Shown piece by piece: positions 37,532-46,480 of a stretch of DNA of 64,000 bases (positions within the stretch are counted from its first letter, which is position 1; each line of letters starts with the position of its first letter). The position numbers and the translations under genes are program-made. The notes below the pieces were generated by a model, which had not been told where the DNA came from, did not search any database, and saw only the letters and a program-made list of their open reading frames with translations. The stretch comes from JAHIQC01 sp964565645 (GTDB lineage: Bacteria > Actinomycetota > Coriobacteriia > Anaerosomatales > JAHIQC01). The stretch lies in NCBI GenBank assembly GCA_964565645.1, contig CAZMFQ010000003.1, forward strand, positions 1 to 64,000, written 5' to 3'.

Positions 37532-38626
37532 CTAGTGATCGATACCGATACCGGCAGCCGAACCAGTGTCGCGGTGGCACTTGAGGCAAGCACCGTCGAA
37601 CGCCTTGTCGCCAGAACCCATGGCGGTAAGGGTGGCACCCTTGGCGCCGGCGTAACCCATCCAGAGGTACGCACGGCCAGCGCCCAGGTTGCTCGTGCCA
37701 TACGGGGTCTCAGAGTGCGGGAAGGTGAAGCCCGTACGAGTAGACGAGTCCGTCTGGTCGTGGCAGCTGGTGCAGCTCTCCACAGGGGTGTAGGAAGCGT
37801 GGGTGGCAGTGGCCTCAGCGGAGGTGAGGTGACCGGTCTTCATGACCTCGGTACCGAAGCTCTCCGGGTACTGCGAGAGACGCAGCTCAGCGTAGTTCCT
37901 GTTCAGGACGGTGAGCATGGTCTGCTCGTGGCAGCCCCAGGAGTTGCAGGTGTAACCGACAACAACGGCACGACGGGTGTTGACGTCCCACGTCGAGGTA
38001 ACCTCGGCGTTGAGGTCAGCGGTCGTGATGAGCGAGCCAGCGGGGTTCGCCAGAGCGGCCTGGATCGAAGCATCGATCTTGGCGCCGGAGGCGGTCATGC
38101 TGGTCTCGTTGTTGATGAGCTTGGCCGCGAAGATCTTGTACTGCGACGCGCCCGCACCGTGCGGGTTGTTCAGGTGGCAAAGGCGGCTGTTGCAGCTCGC
38201 GTCGGTACCGGAGCTGTGCGGGCCACCGGTCTGCCAGGACACCAGAACGTTCGTGACCGTCGAGGCGCCCGCGCGGTGACAACCGGCGCAGGTAGCGGTC
38301 GCGGTGTTCAGGAGCTTGGTGCCGGAAGCGTTGGCACGGTGGACCGAGTGGCAGATACCGCACTTGGCGGTGTTGGCCAGGTAGTTGCCGTGAACGCCCG
38401 GGTTGGTCGGGTTCGCACCCGTGTTGCCCAGGGTGGTGCCAGAAAGACCGGCGCCGGGCATCGAACCCCAGCTGTAGTAGTCCTCCTGATAGTTCCAGGT
38501 CTTCGCCGAAGTCGCGTGGGCGGTGGCCGCAAAGGCAAGGACGAGGGCGACCGCAAGCGCGATAACGGTGATGGTCTTCTTCATGGAGACTCCTTTAGTA
38601 AGGTTTGTTGAGAAAGCTTGTTTCAT
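37532..38626 (-). CDS. Secreted hexaheme c-type cytochrome, OmcS-like candidate
   Basis: A 364-residue protein with a Sec signal peptide ending near AHA-T (residues 15-38). It has four CxxCH motifs (89, 113, 285, 347) and two CX4CH motifs, CNSRLCH (145-151) and CNSWGCH (227-233). The mature part is rich in Ser, Thr, Gly and Ala with no membrane anchor, so it is probably extracellular. Six haems, the NSxHR-like spacing after haem 1 and a haem close to the C-terminus recall OmcS-type filament cytochromes, but this is only a similarity. There are two starts: an ATG at 38624-38626 with AAAGGAGGT and an in-frame ATG at 38582-38584 with AAAGGAG. Confidence 0.88.
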   Translation of the reverse strand: MKQAFSTNLTKGVSMKKTITVIALAVALVLAFAATAHATSAKTWNYQEDYYSWGSMPGAGLSGTTLGNTGANPTNPGVHGNYLANTAKCGICHSVHRANASGTKLLNTATATCAGCHRAGASTVTNVLVSWQTGGPHSSGTDASCNSRLCHLNNPHGAGASQYKIFAAKLINNETSMTASGAKIDASIQAALANPAGSLITTADLNAEVTSTWDVNTRRAVVVGYTCNSWGCHEQTMLTVLNRNYAELRLSQYPESFGTEVMKTGHLTSAEATATHASYTPVESCTSCHDQTDSSTRTGFTFPHSETPYGTSNLGAGRAYLWMGYAGAKGATLTAMGSGDKAFDGACLKCHRDTGSAAGIGIDH

Positions 38627-38707
38627 CGAAGCACCTCCTTTCCCAAGCTGGATTCACAGAAGCATTCCAGCAGGTCACACAGGGTAACCAGCAGAACGCC
38701 ATACTGC

Positions 38708-38755
38708 CTTAAGAAAACTATATCTCATCAAGCCCGATGATTCAATCTACTTAAG
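38708..38755 (-). promoter_or_regulatory. Promoter of the hexaheme cytochrome with flanking CTTAAG boxes
   Basis: Minus strand: TTGAAT (38740-38745), exactly 17 bases, then TATAGT (38717-38722). CTTAAG occurs just upstream of the -35 (38750-38755) and at the predicted start (38708-38713). It is the best consensus promoter on the minus strand of the island, consistent with high expression. Confidence 0.7.
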
Positions 38756-38795
38756 AGAATTCCTTCACGAATCGCACACAAAGTGCTCATCGATT

Positions 38796-40082
38796 CTACT
38801 CCGACTCCCCTTCCGGCGTCACGAACGCGGCCTCTCCCGCAGCTTCGAGAGGCACCGACCCCTGCGCCTGAGCCTCGCGGCGGCGCTTCCGCGCCCTCGC
38901 CACGAGCGCCACGATGAGCGCCAGCAACAGGAGGAGCAACGGCAGCAGACAAGCGCGCAGCGGCCCGGTCAGGACACGTCTCACGGCCGCCAGCGGGGCG
39001 CCCTTGGCCGAGTCGGGGATGCGCACGATCTGCACGCGGTTGTTGAGCGCGTCGGCGACCGTGAACCAGTCGCGACCGGGATCATAGCCGACCGTGGTCG
39101 GATAGAAGAACTCACCGTCATCGGGACCCGCGTCGCCGTACTTGGCGATGAACGAGCCGTCCTTGGGATCGAAGACCGCGAGCGAACAGTCGTACATGTC
39201 GACGATGACGAGACGTCCGGCACCGTCGATGGCAAGTCCGAGAGGAAGCTGCAGGGCGTCGTCGGCGCTCAGATCGGTGTCCGGCGTGGCAGTCACCACG
39301 AGCGAATCGTTGACGATGTCCGCCGAGTTGCTCGGCTTGCCGGTCCGCACGATCCACAGACGGTTGCCGTCGGCGTCGTAGGCGCTCAGGCGGTTGTTGA
39401 ACGAGTCGACCACGTAGATGGTGCCGTCGTCTCCGATGGCCACGCCGTGGACGTAGTCGAACTGGTTGTCGCCCTTGCCGCGCTCACCCATGACCTTGAT
39501 CGGCTTGCCTTCCTTGTCCAGGATCGCGAAACCGGAGACCGCGCCGACCACGATCCGGTCCTCGCTCACCGCGATCGAGACAGGCTTGGGGATCCCGAAG
39601 GAGCCCGCATCCTGTCCATCCGGAGAAAGGACCCTCACGGCGTCGGCCTGCGTCTCGCACGCATACAGCAACCCGTCGGGACCGATCGCGGTACGCGACG
39701 GGGCCTCCAGCGGCGCGTCGGCCGGGCCGGTGAGCATGCCGAGGTAGCGGCCGTCCGCGGCGAAGTGCATCAGTGCGCGATGTGTACCGTCGGTGATCCA
39801 GATCGTGCCGTCAGGCTCGGAGACCGCGGACTGCGCCCGCTCGAGCTGGTCGGCGGGCGCCGTGCTCATCCCGTAGATCGAACGGACCCAGGTCAGCCCG
39901 CCCGTCTGATCCGCTGTGGCATGCGTGCCGGGAACCGAGATGAGCCGGAACAGCAGGAACGAGGCGAGCCCGAGCAGAAGGATGAGGACAGCGAGAACAA
40001 GGCCGAGGACGCGACGACCACGGCGCGACCTCGTGCGCTGAGGCGCTGCGGGCTCGATGCCTGTTGAGGTGGTATCGGTCAC
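38796..40082 (-). CDS. Membrane-anchored NHL-repeat beta-propeller protein
   Basis: A 428-residue protein with a membrane helix near residues 25-48, a six-bladed NHL-type propeller (repeats such as AIGPDGLLYACE, HGVAIGDDGTIYVVDSFNNRL, GLAIDGAGRLVIVD, VADALNNRVQIV), and a second membrane helix with a basic tail near the C-terminus (ALIVALVARARKRRR). The propeller is probably outside the membrane. NHL proteins are encoded next to omcS in Geobacter, so a role in cytochrome assembly or anchoring is plausible but inferred. The GTG overlaps the stop of the TPR gene. Confidence 0.85.
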   Translation of the reverse strand: MTDTTSTGIEPAAPQRTRSRRGRRVLGLVLAVLILLLGLASFLLFRLISVPGTHATADQTGGLTWVRSIYGMSTAPADQLERAQSAVSEPDGTIWITDGTHRALMHFAADGRYLGMLTGPADAPLEAPSRTAIGPDGLLYACETQADAVRVLSPDGQDAGSFGIPKPVSIAVSEDRIVVGAVSGFAILDKEGKPIKVMGERGKGDNQFDYVHGVAIGDDGTIYVVDSFNNRLSAYDADGNRLWIVRTGKPSNSADIVNDSLVVTATPDTDLSADDALQLPLGLAIDGAGRLVIVDMYDCSLAVFDPKDGSFIAKYGDAGPDDGEFFYPTTVGYDPGRDWFTVADALNNRVQIVRIPDSAKGAPLAAVRRVLTGPLRACLLPLLLLLLALIVALVARARKRRREAQAQGSVPLEAAGEAAFVTPEGESE

Positions 40083-40873
40083 GGCTTCACTCCGATCTCG
40101 GCAAGACCGTCCAACGCCTCTGCGTTGTCGGGGATGAACTTGAGTGCGGTGCGGAAATCGGCCTCTGCTCCGGCCGTGTCTCCGATCTCGATCTTGGCCT
40201 TGGCGCGATCCACGAGGATGTCCGCGGCGCCGGCGTTCTCCTTGATGTAGATATCGAACTGCTCGATGGCCTTCTCGGTCTCACCGAGTTCGAGGTAGGA
40301 GTAGCCCTTGATGAGCACCGCGTCGAAGTAGTTCTCATCAAGGCCGAGGACCTCGACGGTCTTCGCGTTCGGTCCGCCCGCTGCGACAGCGGCATCGAAG
40401 GTGCTCTTGATCTGCTTCATCGTCGCGTCGGCGGCTTCGATGGCCTCGGGGTACTTCTTCTGTGCGCGGTACAGGCGCGCCTCAGAGAGCGCGAAATCCG
40501 CGGTCTGGGAGTCGTTGACGCTCGCGCGGCCCTGTTCGATGGCGCTCTTGGCCCGCGCGTATTGGCGGTTCTCGATCAATGCCGCGATATATGCGTTCCA
40601 GTCCGCGGGATCGGTGCTGCCCGAACGCACGGCCTCGCCGGAGACAGCGAGCTCCTTCTCGGCAAGCGTCCGGGGACCGGAGGCGCCGATGACTCCAGTG
40701 ACAAGTGCGCTCAGCACCGTCACGAGAAACGCGACGACAAGACCGACGGCGATCCAGGTCATGGTCCTGACCACCGGATCGCGGAACATGCTGGGTCGGG
40801 TAGGTGGAGCAGCCTGCGGCTTGGTCACGCCGGTTTCGACGACCGCGTCGGGTCCGGAACCATCGTCAGACAT
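40079..40873 (-). CDS. Membrane-anchored tetratricopeptide repeat protein
   Basis: A 264-residue protein with one membrane helix (about 37-62) and three or four TPR-like helical pairs after it (for example NRQYARAKSAIEQG, KKYPEAIEAADATMKQI, LGETEKAIEQFDIYI, GDTAGAEADFRTAL). The repeats are probably extracytoplasmic and serve as a protein-docking platform. It is the first gene of the TPR-NHL pair. About 200 bases of intergenic DNA precede it, with a TACACT -10-like box near 40943-40948 but no clear -35. Confidence 0.82.
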   Translation of the reverse strand: MSDDGSGPDAVVETGVTKPQAAPPTRPSMFRDPVVRTMTWIAVGLVVAFLVTVLSALVTGVIGASGPRTLAEKELAVSGEAVRSGSTDPADWNAYIAALIENRQYARAKSAIEQGRASVNDSQTADFALSEARLYRAQKKYPEAIEAADATMKQIKSTFDAAVAAGGPNAKTVEVLGLDENYFDAVLIKGYSYLELGETEKAIEQFDIYIKENAGAADILVDRAKAKIEIGDTAGAEADFRTALKFIPDNAEALDGLAEIGVKP

Positions 40874-41079
40874 TCACATTCTCCCATTCATACTTCAGGC
40901 CAAGGAATCGTCAGATGAGATGCGTGGAACGGCAGTGCCACAGTGTACTGCATCGGTATGGCTCTCCACGAAATCTCCGCATGAGCGCCGGGCGGACGTC
41001 CAAGGACGGCCGGTTCAGGGTGAAGCAAGATTAATGCCGAGTCCATACCAGACCCCGAATCCGATCAGGCCGCGAACCC

Positions 41080-42126
41080 TCATCGCAACGGGTCGAACGC
41101 TCCGAGCCTGGCCAGCACTCCGAAGTACACCCTGCGCGGCAACGCGCAGAACACCACGAGCGCGTAGCGGTGAGTGCTCACGAAACGCAGAAGCGGGTGC
41201 GGCCACAGCGCCTCGCAGGTCTGGTCGTCACGCCAGGCGGGAAACACCTCGTCAAGCAGCGAGAACGTCTTGGCGATGAACGCCGAGCGCACCCGCGCGC
41301 TCCCGTTGGCGAACAGGTCGGGGTAGCGTCCGGCGACCAGATGCGTCAGGTGCAACCTCAGGAGCGCGGAGGTGTGCGACGCGGCGAGTCCGTTGTTCAG
41401 GAAGGCGCGGTCCAGGATGCGGAACCCCTCGATCAGGTCGAGGTAGCCGTGGCCCTGCACCGCGGTGATCGAGCCGCTGCGCTCGCGCCTGTACAGGTAC
41501 AGAGGCCTGTCGATCTTCTCCACCCGCCTTGCGTGCGCGAGAAGGCGGTAGACCGTCGGGACATCCTCGAACGCGAGGCCAACGGGAAAACGGATCGTGG
41601 AGCGCTCGAAGAGCTCCCGCGCATAGAGCTTGTCGCACGCACTCGCGTCGACCCGGAACAGCAGGCGCGGTTCCTCGGCAAGGGAATGGCCGAACACCGA
41701 CATGTCCGGTTCGGGATGGTAGGGCCCGAGTTCGGCGCCGGTGAGGTTCCGGATACCGCAGATCACAAGCTCGGCCCCGGTCCGCACCGCCAGCGCGTGC
41801 ATGCTCGAGAGCATGTCCGGCTCCACGAGGTCGTCGCCGTCCACGAACGCGACGTATGCCCCACGCGCGCGATCGAGTCCAAAGTTGCGCGCGTCGCCGA
41901 GTCCGCCGTTTGGCTTGCGGAGCGCGCGGACGCGGTCGGGGTGCGCCGCGGCGTGGCGTTCTATGACCGCCGAGGAGCCGTCGGTCGAGCCGTCGTCGAC
42001 GACGACGATCTCGAAGTCCTCGAAGTCCTGGGCATGCAGCGAGTCGAGACAGGCGCCGATGTAGTCCTCGATGTCGTGGACGGGCACGATCACCGAGATG
42101 GCGGGCCGGTTCTCCGGGATGCTCAC
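41080..42126 (-). CDS. Glycosyltransferase family 2 protein
   Basis: A 348-residue GT-A glycosyltransferase. ISVIVPVHDIEDYIGACLDS begins the nucleotide-binding fold, IVVVDDGSTDGS follows, and FVDGDDLVEPDM carries the DxD metal site. An acidic catalytic region is likely at LAFEDVPT. The C-terminal third is unassigned. It probably adds a sugar to the surface glycan. Its ATG overlaps the stop of the wzx gene (ATGA), so lipid-linked glycan assembly and flipping are translationally linked. Confidence 0.88.
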   Translation of the reverse strand: MSIPENRPAISVIVPVHDIEDYIGACLDSLHAQDFEDFEIVVVDDGSTDGSSAVIERHAAAHPDRVRALRKPNGGLGDARNFGLDRARGAYVAFVDGDDLVEPDMLSSMHALAVRTGAELVICGIRNLTGAELGPYHPEPDMSVFGHSLAEEPRLLFRVDASACDKLYARELFERSTIRFPVGLAFEDVPTVYRLLAHARRVEKIDRPLYLYRRERSGSITAVQGHGYLDLIEGFRILDRAFLNNGLAASHTSALLRLHLTHLVAGRYPDLFANGSARVRSAFIAKTFSLLDEVFPAWRDDQTCEALWPHPLLRFVSTHRYALVVFCALPRRVYFGVLARLGAFDPLR

Positions 42127-43682
42127 GAGGCCGCGCCTCCCCTGCGCACGAGCGCCGTCAGGCGCGACAGCGCGCCCGAACGCTCCTCGGCGTCAAGCAC
42201 GAAGGCGTACGCGCACGCCCAGTAGACGAGCGCCGCGACCGCGCCGGCCGCGAACAGCCCGAGAAACGAGTCCGCCGCGGGGGTGAGCGCGATCGCAGCG
42301 GCCGCAAGGACCGCGACCGGCAACACCGCGTATGCGGGGGCCGCGGCCCGCATCCATGCGCCGAAGCGCAGACCGGTGTGACCGAGGATCACCTGCGCGT
42401 ACAACGGCATCTCGAGCATGCCGGCTATGAAGGTCCCCCACGCCACGCCGGTGATACCGACCACGCGCACGAGGATGACGCTCAGGACCAGGTTGAACAG
42501 CGCGAGCACTATCCCCCGACGCGCCCACAGCGAGAAGCGTCCGGCGCCGATGAGGATCGGGTCCCCCATCTGGTAGAGCGGGACGAGGATCTGGGCGAGG
42601 ATCAACAGCCGGGCGATCGTCGCGCTCGTCTCGTAGCCGGAGCCGAACCATACCGAGATGAACGGGCCGGCGAGCACGAACAGGACGGCGAGCAGCGGCG
42701 CGACAAGCAGCGAGATGTAGCGGCTCCCTCTGAGGAAGAGGGAACGTACCGCTTCGTCGTCGTGGCGCGCGGCCAGTGCCGAGGCGACGGGCAACAACGC
42801 GGACGTGGGCAGGGTCGTGATCTGCGCGACGAGCATGCTGAGCTTCGCCGCCACCTCGTAGACGACCACGGCGCCCGGCCCGAGGACGACGCCAAGGACA
42901 AGCCTGTCCACCTGCTCGCGGTTGAAGAACTGCGCGAGACTGGCCACGAACACCGGCATGCCTCCCGCGACGATCTCCGAAGCGACGGGTGGTGCGGGCG
43001 GCAGCACGAGCGGGCCCGCCGGCCTGGCGCGCAGGACCGCAAGCGAGTTGATGACGGTCGTGAGCACCATGGTGCCCGCGCTCATGAGCAGCAGTGCGAC
43101 CGGCCCGAGCCCCGCGAGCAGGACGACGGCGATCGCTCCGACGTTCAGGCACGTCCCGATCACGGAGGTCCGCGCGACCACATCGTAGCGCTCGAGGCCG
43201 GCCAGGACGTTCGTCGCAAGCGTCGAGGGCCAGTACCACAGTTGCATCCCCGCACCGATCAGGAGCAGCGTGCGCAGCAGTGTCGCCTCGGATGCCGAGA
43301 CACTGAACAGGTCCTGCGCCGCCAGTGCGATGCCGGCGATGGCTGCGGCGACGACAAGCCCCAGGAGCGCGAGCAGACCCAGGGCGCTCGAGATCACGGT
43401 CGCGAAGCCCCGCGCGTCGTCGAGTGAGACGCGGGACGCCACGAGCCTGACCGTGGAGACCCCGATCCCGAAGTCGAACATCGCCGTAAGCCCGATGGTG
43501 GAGATCGCGATGACGTAGACCCCGTACACCGACGGCCCGAACGCGCGGACGAGCAGCGGGAAGAACACGAGCGTCGAGATGATCGAGGCGAACTGTGCGA
43601 CGGCGTTCATCGCTGTGTTCGCGGCGATACCACGCTTGCGACGCGGCCCGGAGCTTGCGGAAAGTTCGGTCACGGTCCCCAT
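42123..43682 (-). CDS. wzx: Wzx-like lipid-linked oligosaccharide flippase
   Basis: A 519-residue polytopic protein of the MOP/polysaccharide-transport family with about 14 hydrophobic segments, starting with a conserved-type FFPLLVRAFGPSVYGVYVIA. It should flip the undecaprenyl-linked glycan to the outer face of the membrane. The ATG at 43680-43682 lacks a good ribosome-binding site; a GTG three codons downstream, with GGGGA before it, is an alternative. It diverges from the methyltransferase gene by 79 bases. Confidence 0.88.
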   Translation of the reverse strand: MGTVTELSASSGPRRKRGIAANTAMNAVAQFASIISTLVFFPLLVRAFGPSVYGVYVIAISTIGLTAMFDFGIGVSTVRLVASRVSLDDARGFATVISSALGLLALLGLVVAAAIAGIALAAQDLFSVSASEATLLRTLLLIGAGMQLWYWPSTLATNVLAGLERYDVVARTSVIGTCLNVGAIAVVLLAGLGPVALLLMSAGTMVLTTVINSLAVLRARPAGPLVLPPAPPVASEIVAGGMPVFVASLAQFFNREQVDRLVLGVVLGPGAVVVYEVAAKLSMLVAQITTLPTSALLPVASALAARHDDEAVRSLFLRGSRYISLLVAPLLAVLFVLAGPFISVWFGSGYETSATIARLLILAQILVPLYQMGDPILIGAGRFSLWARRGIVLALFNLVLSVILVRVVGITGVAWGTFIAGMLEMPLYAQVILGHTGLRFGAWMRAAAPAYAVLPVAVLAAAAIALTPAADSFLGLFAAGAVAALVYWACAYAFVLDAEERSGALSRLTALVRRGGAAS

Positions 43683-43761
43683 CCAACGCGCGGCGGCCTG
43701 CACCGGGACATGATAGCATCGTGCCGGTGCCCACTCCCGTCTCCGAGAGCGAAACGGCCAC

Positions 43762-44463
43762 ATGCGACCCTCACCGTTCCGAGCATTCCTGAGCGCGACA
43801 CGAAGGCGCCTTCGGAACACCTTCTATCTCGCGTACGGCATGCGGGGGACCGCGCCCATCAACCCGGGGTTCGGCTCCGACGTCGGCACGCCGATAGACC
43901 GCTACTACATCGAGCGGTTCCTCGGCGATCACCGTGATCGGATCACCGGACGCGTCCTGGAGATCGGCGACGACCGGTACACGAAGGCGTTCGGCGTCGG
44001 CGTGACCCGGGCCGACATCCTCAACGCCGTGCCCGCCGACAACGCGACGTTCGTGGGCGACCTCGCGTCGTGCCCCGAGATCCCCGACGCCACGTTCGAC
44101 TGCGTCGTGCTCACGCAGACGCTCCACTACCTCCGGGACATGGAGCGCGGCGTGGGCGAACTGCACCGGATACTCAAGCCGGGCGGAACGGTCCTGTGCA
44201 CGGTGCCCGGCATAAGCCAGGTCAGCCGCTTCGACATGGAGCGATGGGGCGACCGCTGGCGGCTCACCTCGCTCTCGGCGCGCGAGGTGTTCGAGACCGC
44301 GTTCCGCGGCGAGGACATCGAGGTCGTCACGTACGGCAACGCCCTGTCGGCCGTGTGCTTCCTGCAGGGGGTGCCGCTCGAACGAATGAACCGCGCGAAG
44401 CTCGACCTGTGCGAAGAGGATTACCAGCTCATCGTGGCCGTGGCGGCGACCAGGCAGCGATGA
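43762..44463 (+). CDS. SAM-dependent methyltransferase, type 11
   Basis: A 233-residue class I methyltransferase. The SAM-binding start is GRVLEIGDDRYTKAFG, a degenerate GxGxG loop, followed by FDCVVLTQTLHYLRDMERGVGELHRILKPGG in overlapping parts, which is the motif II-III region. It probably methylates a sugar or lipid intermediate of the glycan. Its stop overlaps the deacetylase ATG by four bases. Confidence 0.85.
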   Translation: MRPSPFRAFLSATRRRLRNTFYLAYGMRGTAPINPGFGSDVGTPIDRYYIERFLGDHRDRITGRVLEIGDDRYTKAFGVGVTRADILNAVPADNATFVGDLASCPEIPDATFDCVVLTQTLHYLRDMERGVGELHRILKPGGTVLCTVPGISQVSRFDMERWGDRWRLTSLSAREVFETAFRGEDIEVVTYGNALSAVCFLQGVPLERMNRAKLDLCEEDYQLIVAVAATRQR

Positions 44464-45521
44464 ACGCGATGCTCTCACTCAGGGCACGTGCGGGAACGGC
44501 GTACCGGGCGCTGCGCTCGACCGTCGCCGGCAGTGCACTCGTGCTCACCTACCATCGGGTCACGACCCTCGACCGCGACCCGCAGCTACTGTGCGTGGGA
44601 CCGCGGGAGTTCGACGAGCAGATGGCCTGCATCGCCGAGGAGTACCGCCCCGTCTCAGCCCGCGGACTGCTCGAGATGCTCGCCGCGAAGCGTCGGATCC
44701 CCCGCCGGACCGTGGTGGTGACGTTCGACGACGGCTACGCCGACCTGCTCTCCGAGGCTCTCCCCGTCCTGGAACGGCGCGGAGTCCCCGGCACGGCGTT
44801 CGTGAACACGGCCCAGATCGGTACGGACAGAGAGCGGTGGTGGGACGAACTCGAGTACCTCTGTCTCGGTACGGGTGCATCGCCGGAGTCGCTGCAACTC
44901 GAGATCCCCGGCGCACCCGCGTTCGCGTTCACCTCGCGACGGGACCCCGTTTCCCGCGAGCACGAGTCAACGGAGGCCACCCTGTGGAACATCACCACAC
45001 GGCCGCGTGATGCGCGAGAGCGCCTGTATACAGCACTCTGCGAGCACATGCGCCCGTTGCCGCCCGGGACCCAGGACACGACGCTCGACGCGCTTGCGGC
45101 CACCCTGGGCGTACAGCGTCCCGAGCGCCCCACACGACGCACCCTCGATGCCAAGGAGTTGCTGGCCCTCGATGCCTCGGGCGCGATGGAGATCGGGGCA
45201 CACACGGCCTCGCACCGCTTCCTCGCCGCCGCGTCGCCCGCCGAACAGGCATCGGAGATCACGCGGGGCAAGACGGAGCTCGAAGCGCTCCTCGGCAGGA
45301 AGGTCGACCTGTTCAGCTACCCGTTCGGCGGCCGGGACGCCATCGATGCCTCCGCGATGCAGGCGGTCCGTGATGCGGGACTGGGCTGCGGGTTCGCGAA
45401 CTGGTTCGGACTGGTGTTCCCTTGGAACGACCCGTTCGCCCTGCCGCGCTGTCCGACCTCGAACACCGGACGCGAGGAGTTCTCGGCTCAGCTGCGGACC
45501 TGGTTCTCGATGGGCCGCTGA
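44460..45521 (+). CDS. Polysaccharide deacetylase (NodB-type)
   Basis: A 353-residue carbohydrate esterase 4 protein. TFDDGYADLL holds the catalytic and metal aspartates, and HTASHRFLA provides the two zinc histidines. VVLTYHRV-type sequence near the N-terminus and SYPFGGRDAID fit the NodB barrel. No signal peptide is visible, so it may act on an intermediate on the inner face. The last 34 bases overlap, tail to tail, the end of the radical SAM gene on the other strand. Confidence 0.88.
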   Translation: MNAMLSLRARAGTAYRALRSTVAGSALVLTYHRVTTLDRDPQLLCVGPREFDEQMACIAEEYRPVSARGLLEMLAAKRRIPRRTVVVTFDDGYADLLSEALPVLERRGVPGTAFVNTAQIGTDRERWWDELEYLCLGTGASPESLQLEIPGAPAFAFTSRRDPVSREHESTEATLWNITTRPRDARERLYTALCEHMRPLPPGTQDTTLDALAATLGVQRPERPTRRTLDAKELLALDASGAMEIGAHTASHRFLAAASPAEQASEITRGKTELEALLGRKVDLFSYPFGGRDAIDASAMQAVRDAGLGCGFANWFGLVFPWNDPFALPRCPTSNTGREEFSAQLRTWFSMGR

Positions 45522-46480
45522 GTCTCGGCGTCCTCGGGCGCGCTCGCGAGCCACTCGTCCATGCTGCGGTCGGAGCGCTCCCACTCATAGAACTCGCGGT
45601 TGCCGAAGTCGCAGTGCCGGCACCACGGGATCGGCCGGAGCAGGAACTCCATGATCGTATAGGGGTCCTCGTCGATCGAGATCGAGTCGGCCTCCTGCGC
45701 CTCGATGCCCTCGATGCCGTAGCGCTCCTGGAAGATGTCGATGAACGCCGCGTACGCACACGGATAGATGCGCCCGTCCTTGAGGACCGGGCAGTTCATG
45801 GCGCCGCGGCACTCGCGGAAGGAGTGCGCGGGGTCCTGCGACCCGGTCAGGTCGATGGGCAGCTTGTAGAACTCCTCGCGCGGGTCGGTCCACTCGATGT
45901 CCACGCCGTGAGTGGCCGCAAGCTCGTCGAGCTCCTGCTTCGAGGGACCCACGGGGTAGTCGTCGCACAGCAGCCAGGCACCGGTCGCCTTCATGGCCGC
46001 CCAGAACTCCTCGGTCATGCGAGGCACGAGCACGCCGTTGGTCATCACGTTGATACGCGAGCGCGGGAACGCGGAGCGCGTGGCGGTGATGAACGAGGCC
46101 AGCTCGGGATGCAGCAGAGGCTCCCCTCCCAGCAGGAAGATCTCGGTGATGTCCGAGAACACGCTGGTGAGACGGTCGAGCTGCGCACGGTACTCGTCGA
46201 GATCGGCGAAGCGCTTCGGGCTGATGTTGCTGAAGTGCGTGCATCCTCGGCAGTTGAGGTTGCAGTGGTCGGTGACGTGGAACAACAGCCTGTGGAGCAC
46301 GGGCGGCCTGCGAAGTACGTAGCGACGAAACGCGAAGACGAGCGGGCCGGTGCGGTTCACGTACCCGCGCACGTAGTAGCGCCGCATGATCGCGTCTTTG
46401 AGCCGGTCGACGGTCTTTGCCGGCACGACGGCCCTGACCGCGCGGCGTATCGGCCGCGGCACCGCGGAGAAGATGCTCAT
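45488..46480 (-). CDS. Radical SAM protein with SPASM-like cysteines, copy A
   Basis: A 330-residue protein. CNLNCRGC (CX3CX2C) holds the radical SAM 4Fe-4S cluster, and EIFLLGGEPLLHPE is the GGE SAM-binding motif. The C-terminal region has extra cysteines (CRGAMNC, YPCAY, WCRHC) that may hold auxiliary clusters. The N-terminus is basic. It is a paralogue of the adjacent gene, with the same motifs in the same order. The substrate is unknown; the setting suggests modification of a sugar or lipid-linked glycan. Its ATG overlaps the stop of copy B. Confidence 0.85.
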   Translation of the reverse strand: MSIFSAVPRPIRRAVRAVVPAKTVDRLKDAIMRRYYVRGYVNRTGPLVFAFRRYVLRRPPVLHRLLFHVTDHCNLNCRGCTHFSNISPKRFADLDEYRAQLDRLTSVFSDITEIFLLGGEPLLHPELASFITATRSAFPRSRINVMTNGVLVPRMTEEFWAAMKATGAWLLCDDYPVGPSKQELDELAATHGVDIEWTDPREEFYKLPIDLTGSQDPAHSFRECRGAMNCPVLKDGRIYPCAYAAFIDIFQERYGIEGIEAQEADSISIDEDPYTIMEFLLRPIPWCRHCDFGNREFYEWERSDRSMDEWLASAPEDAETQRPIENQVRS

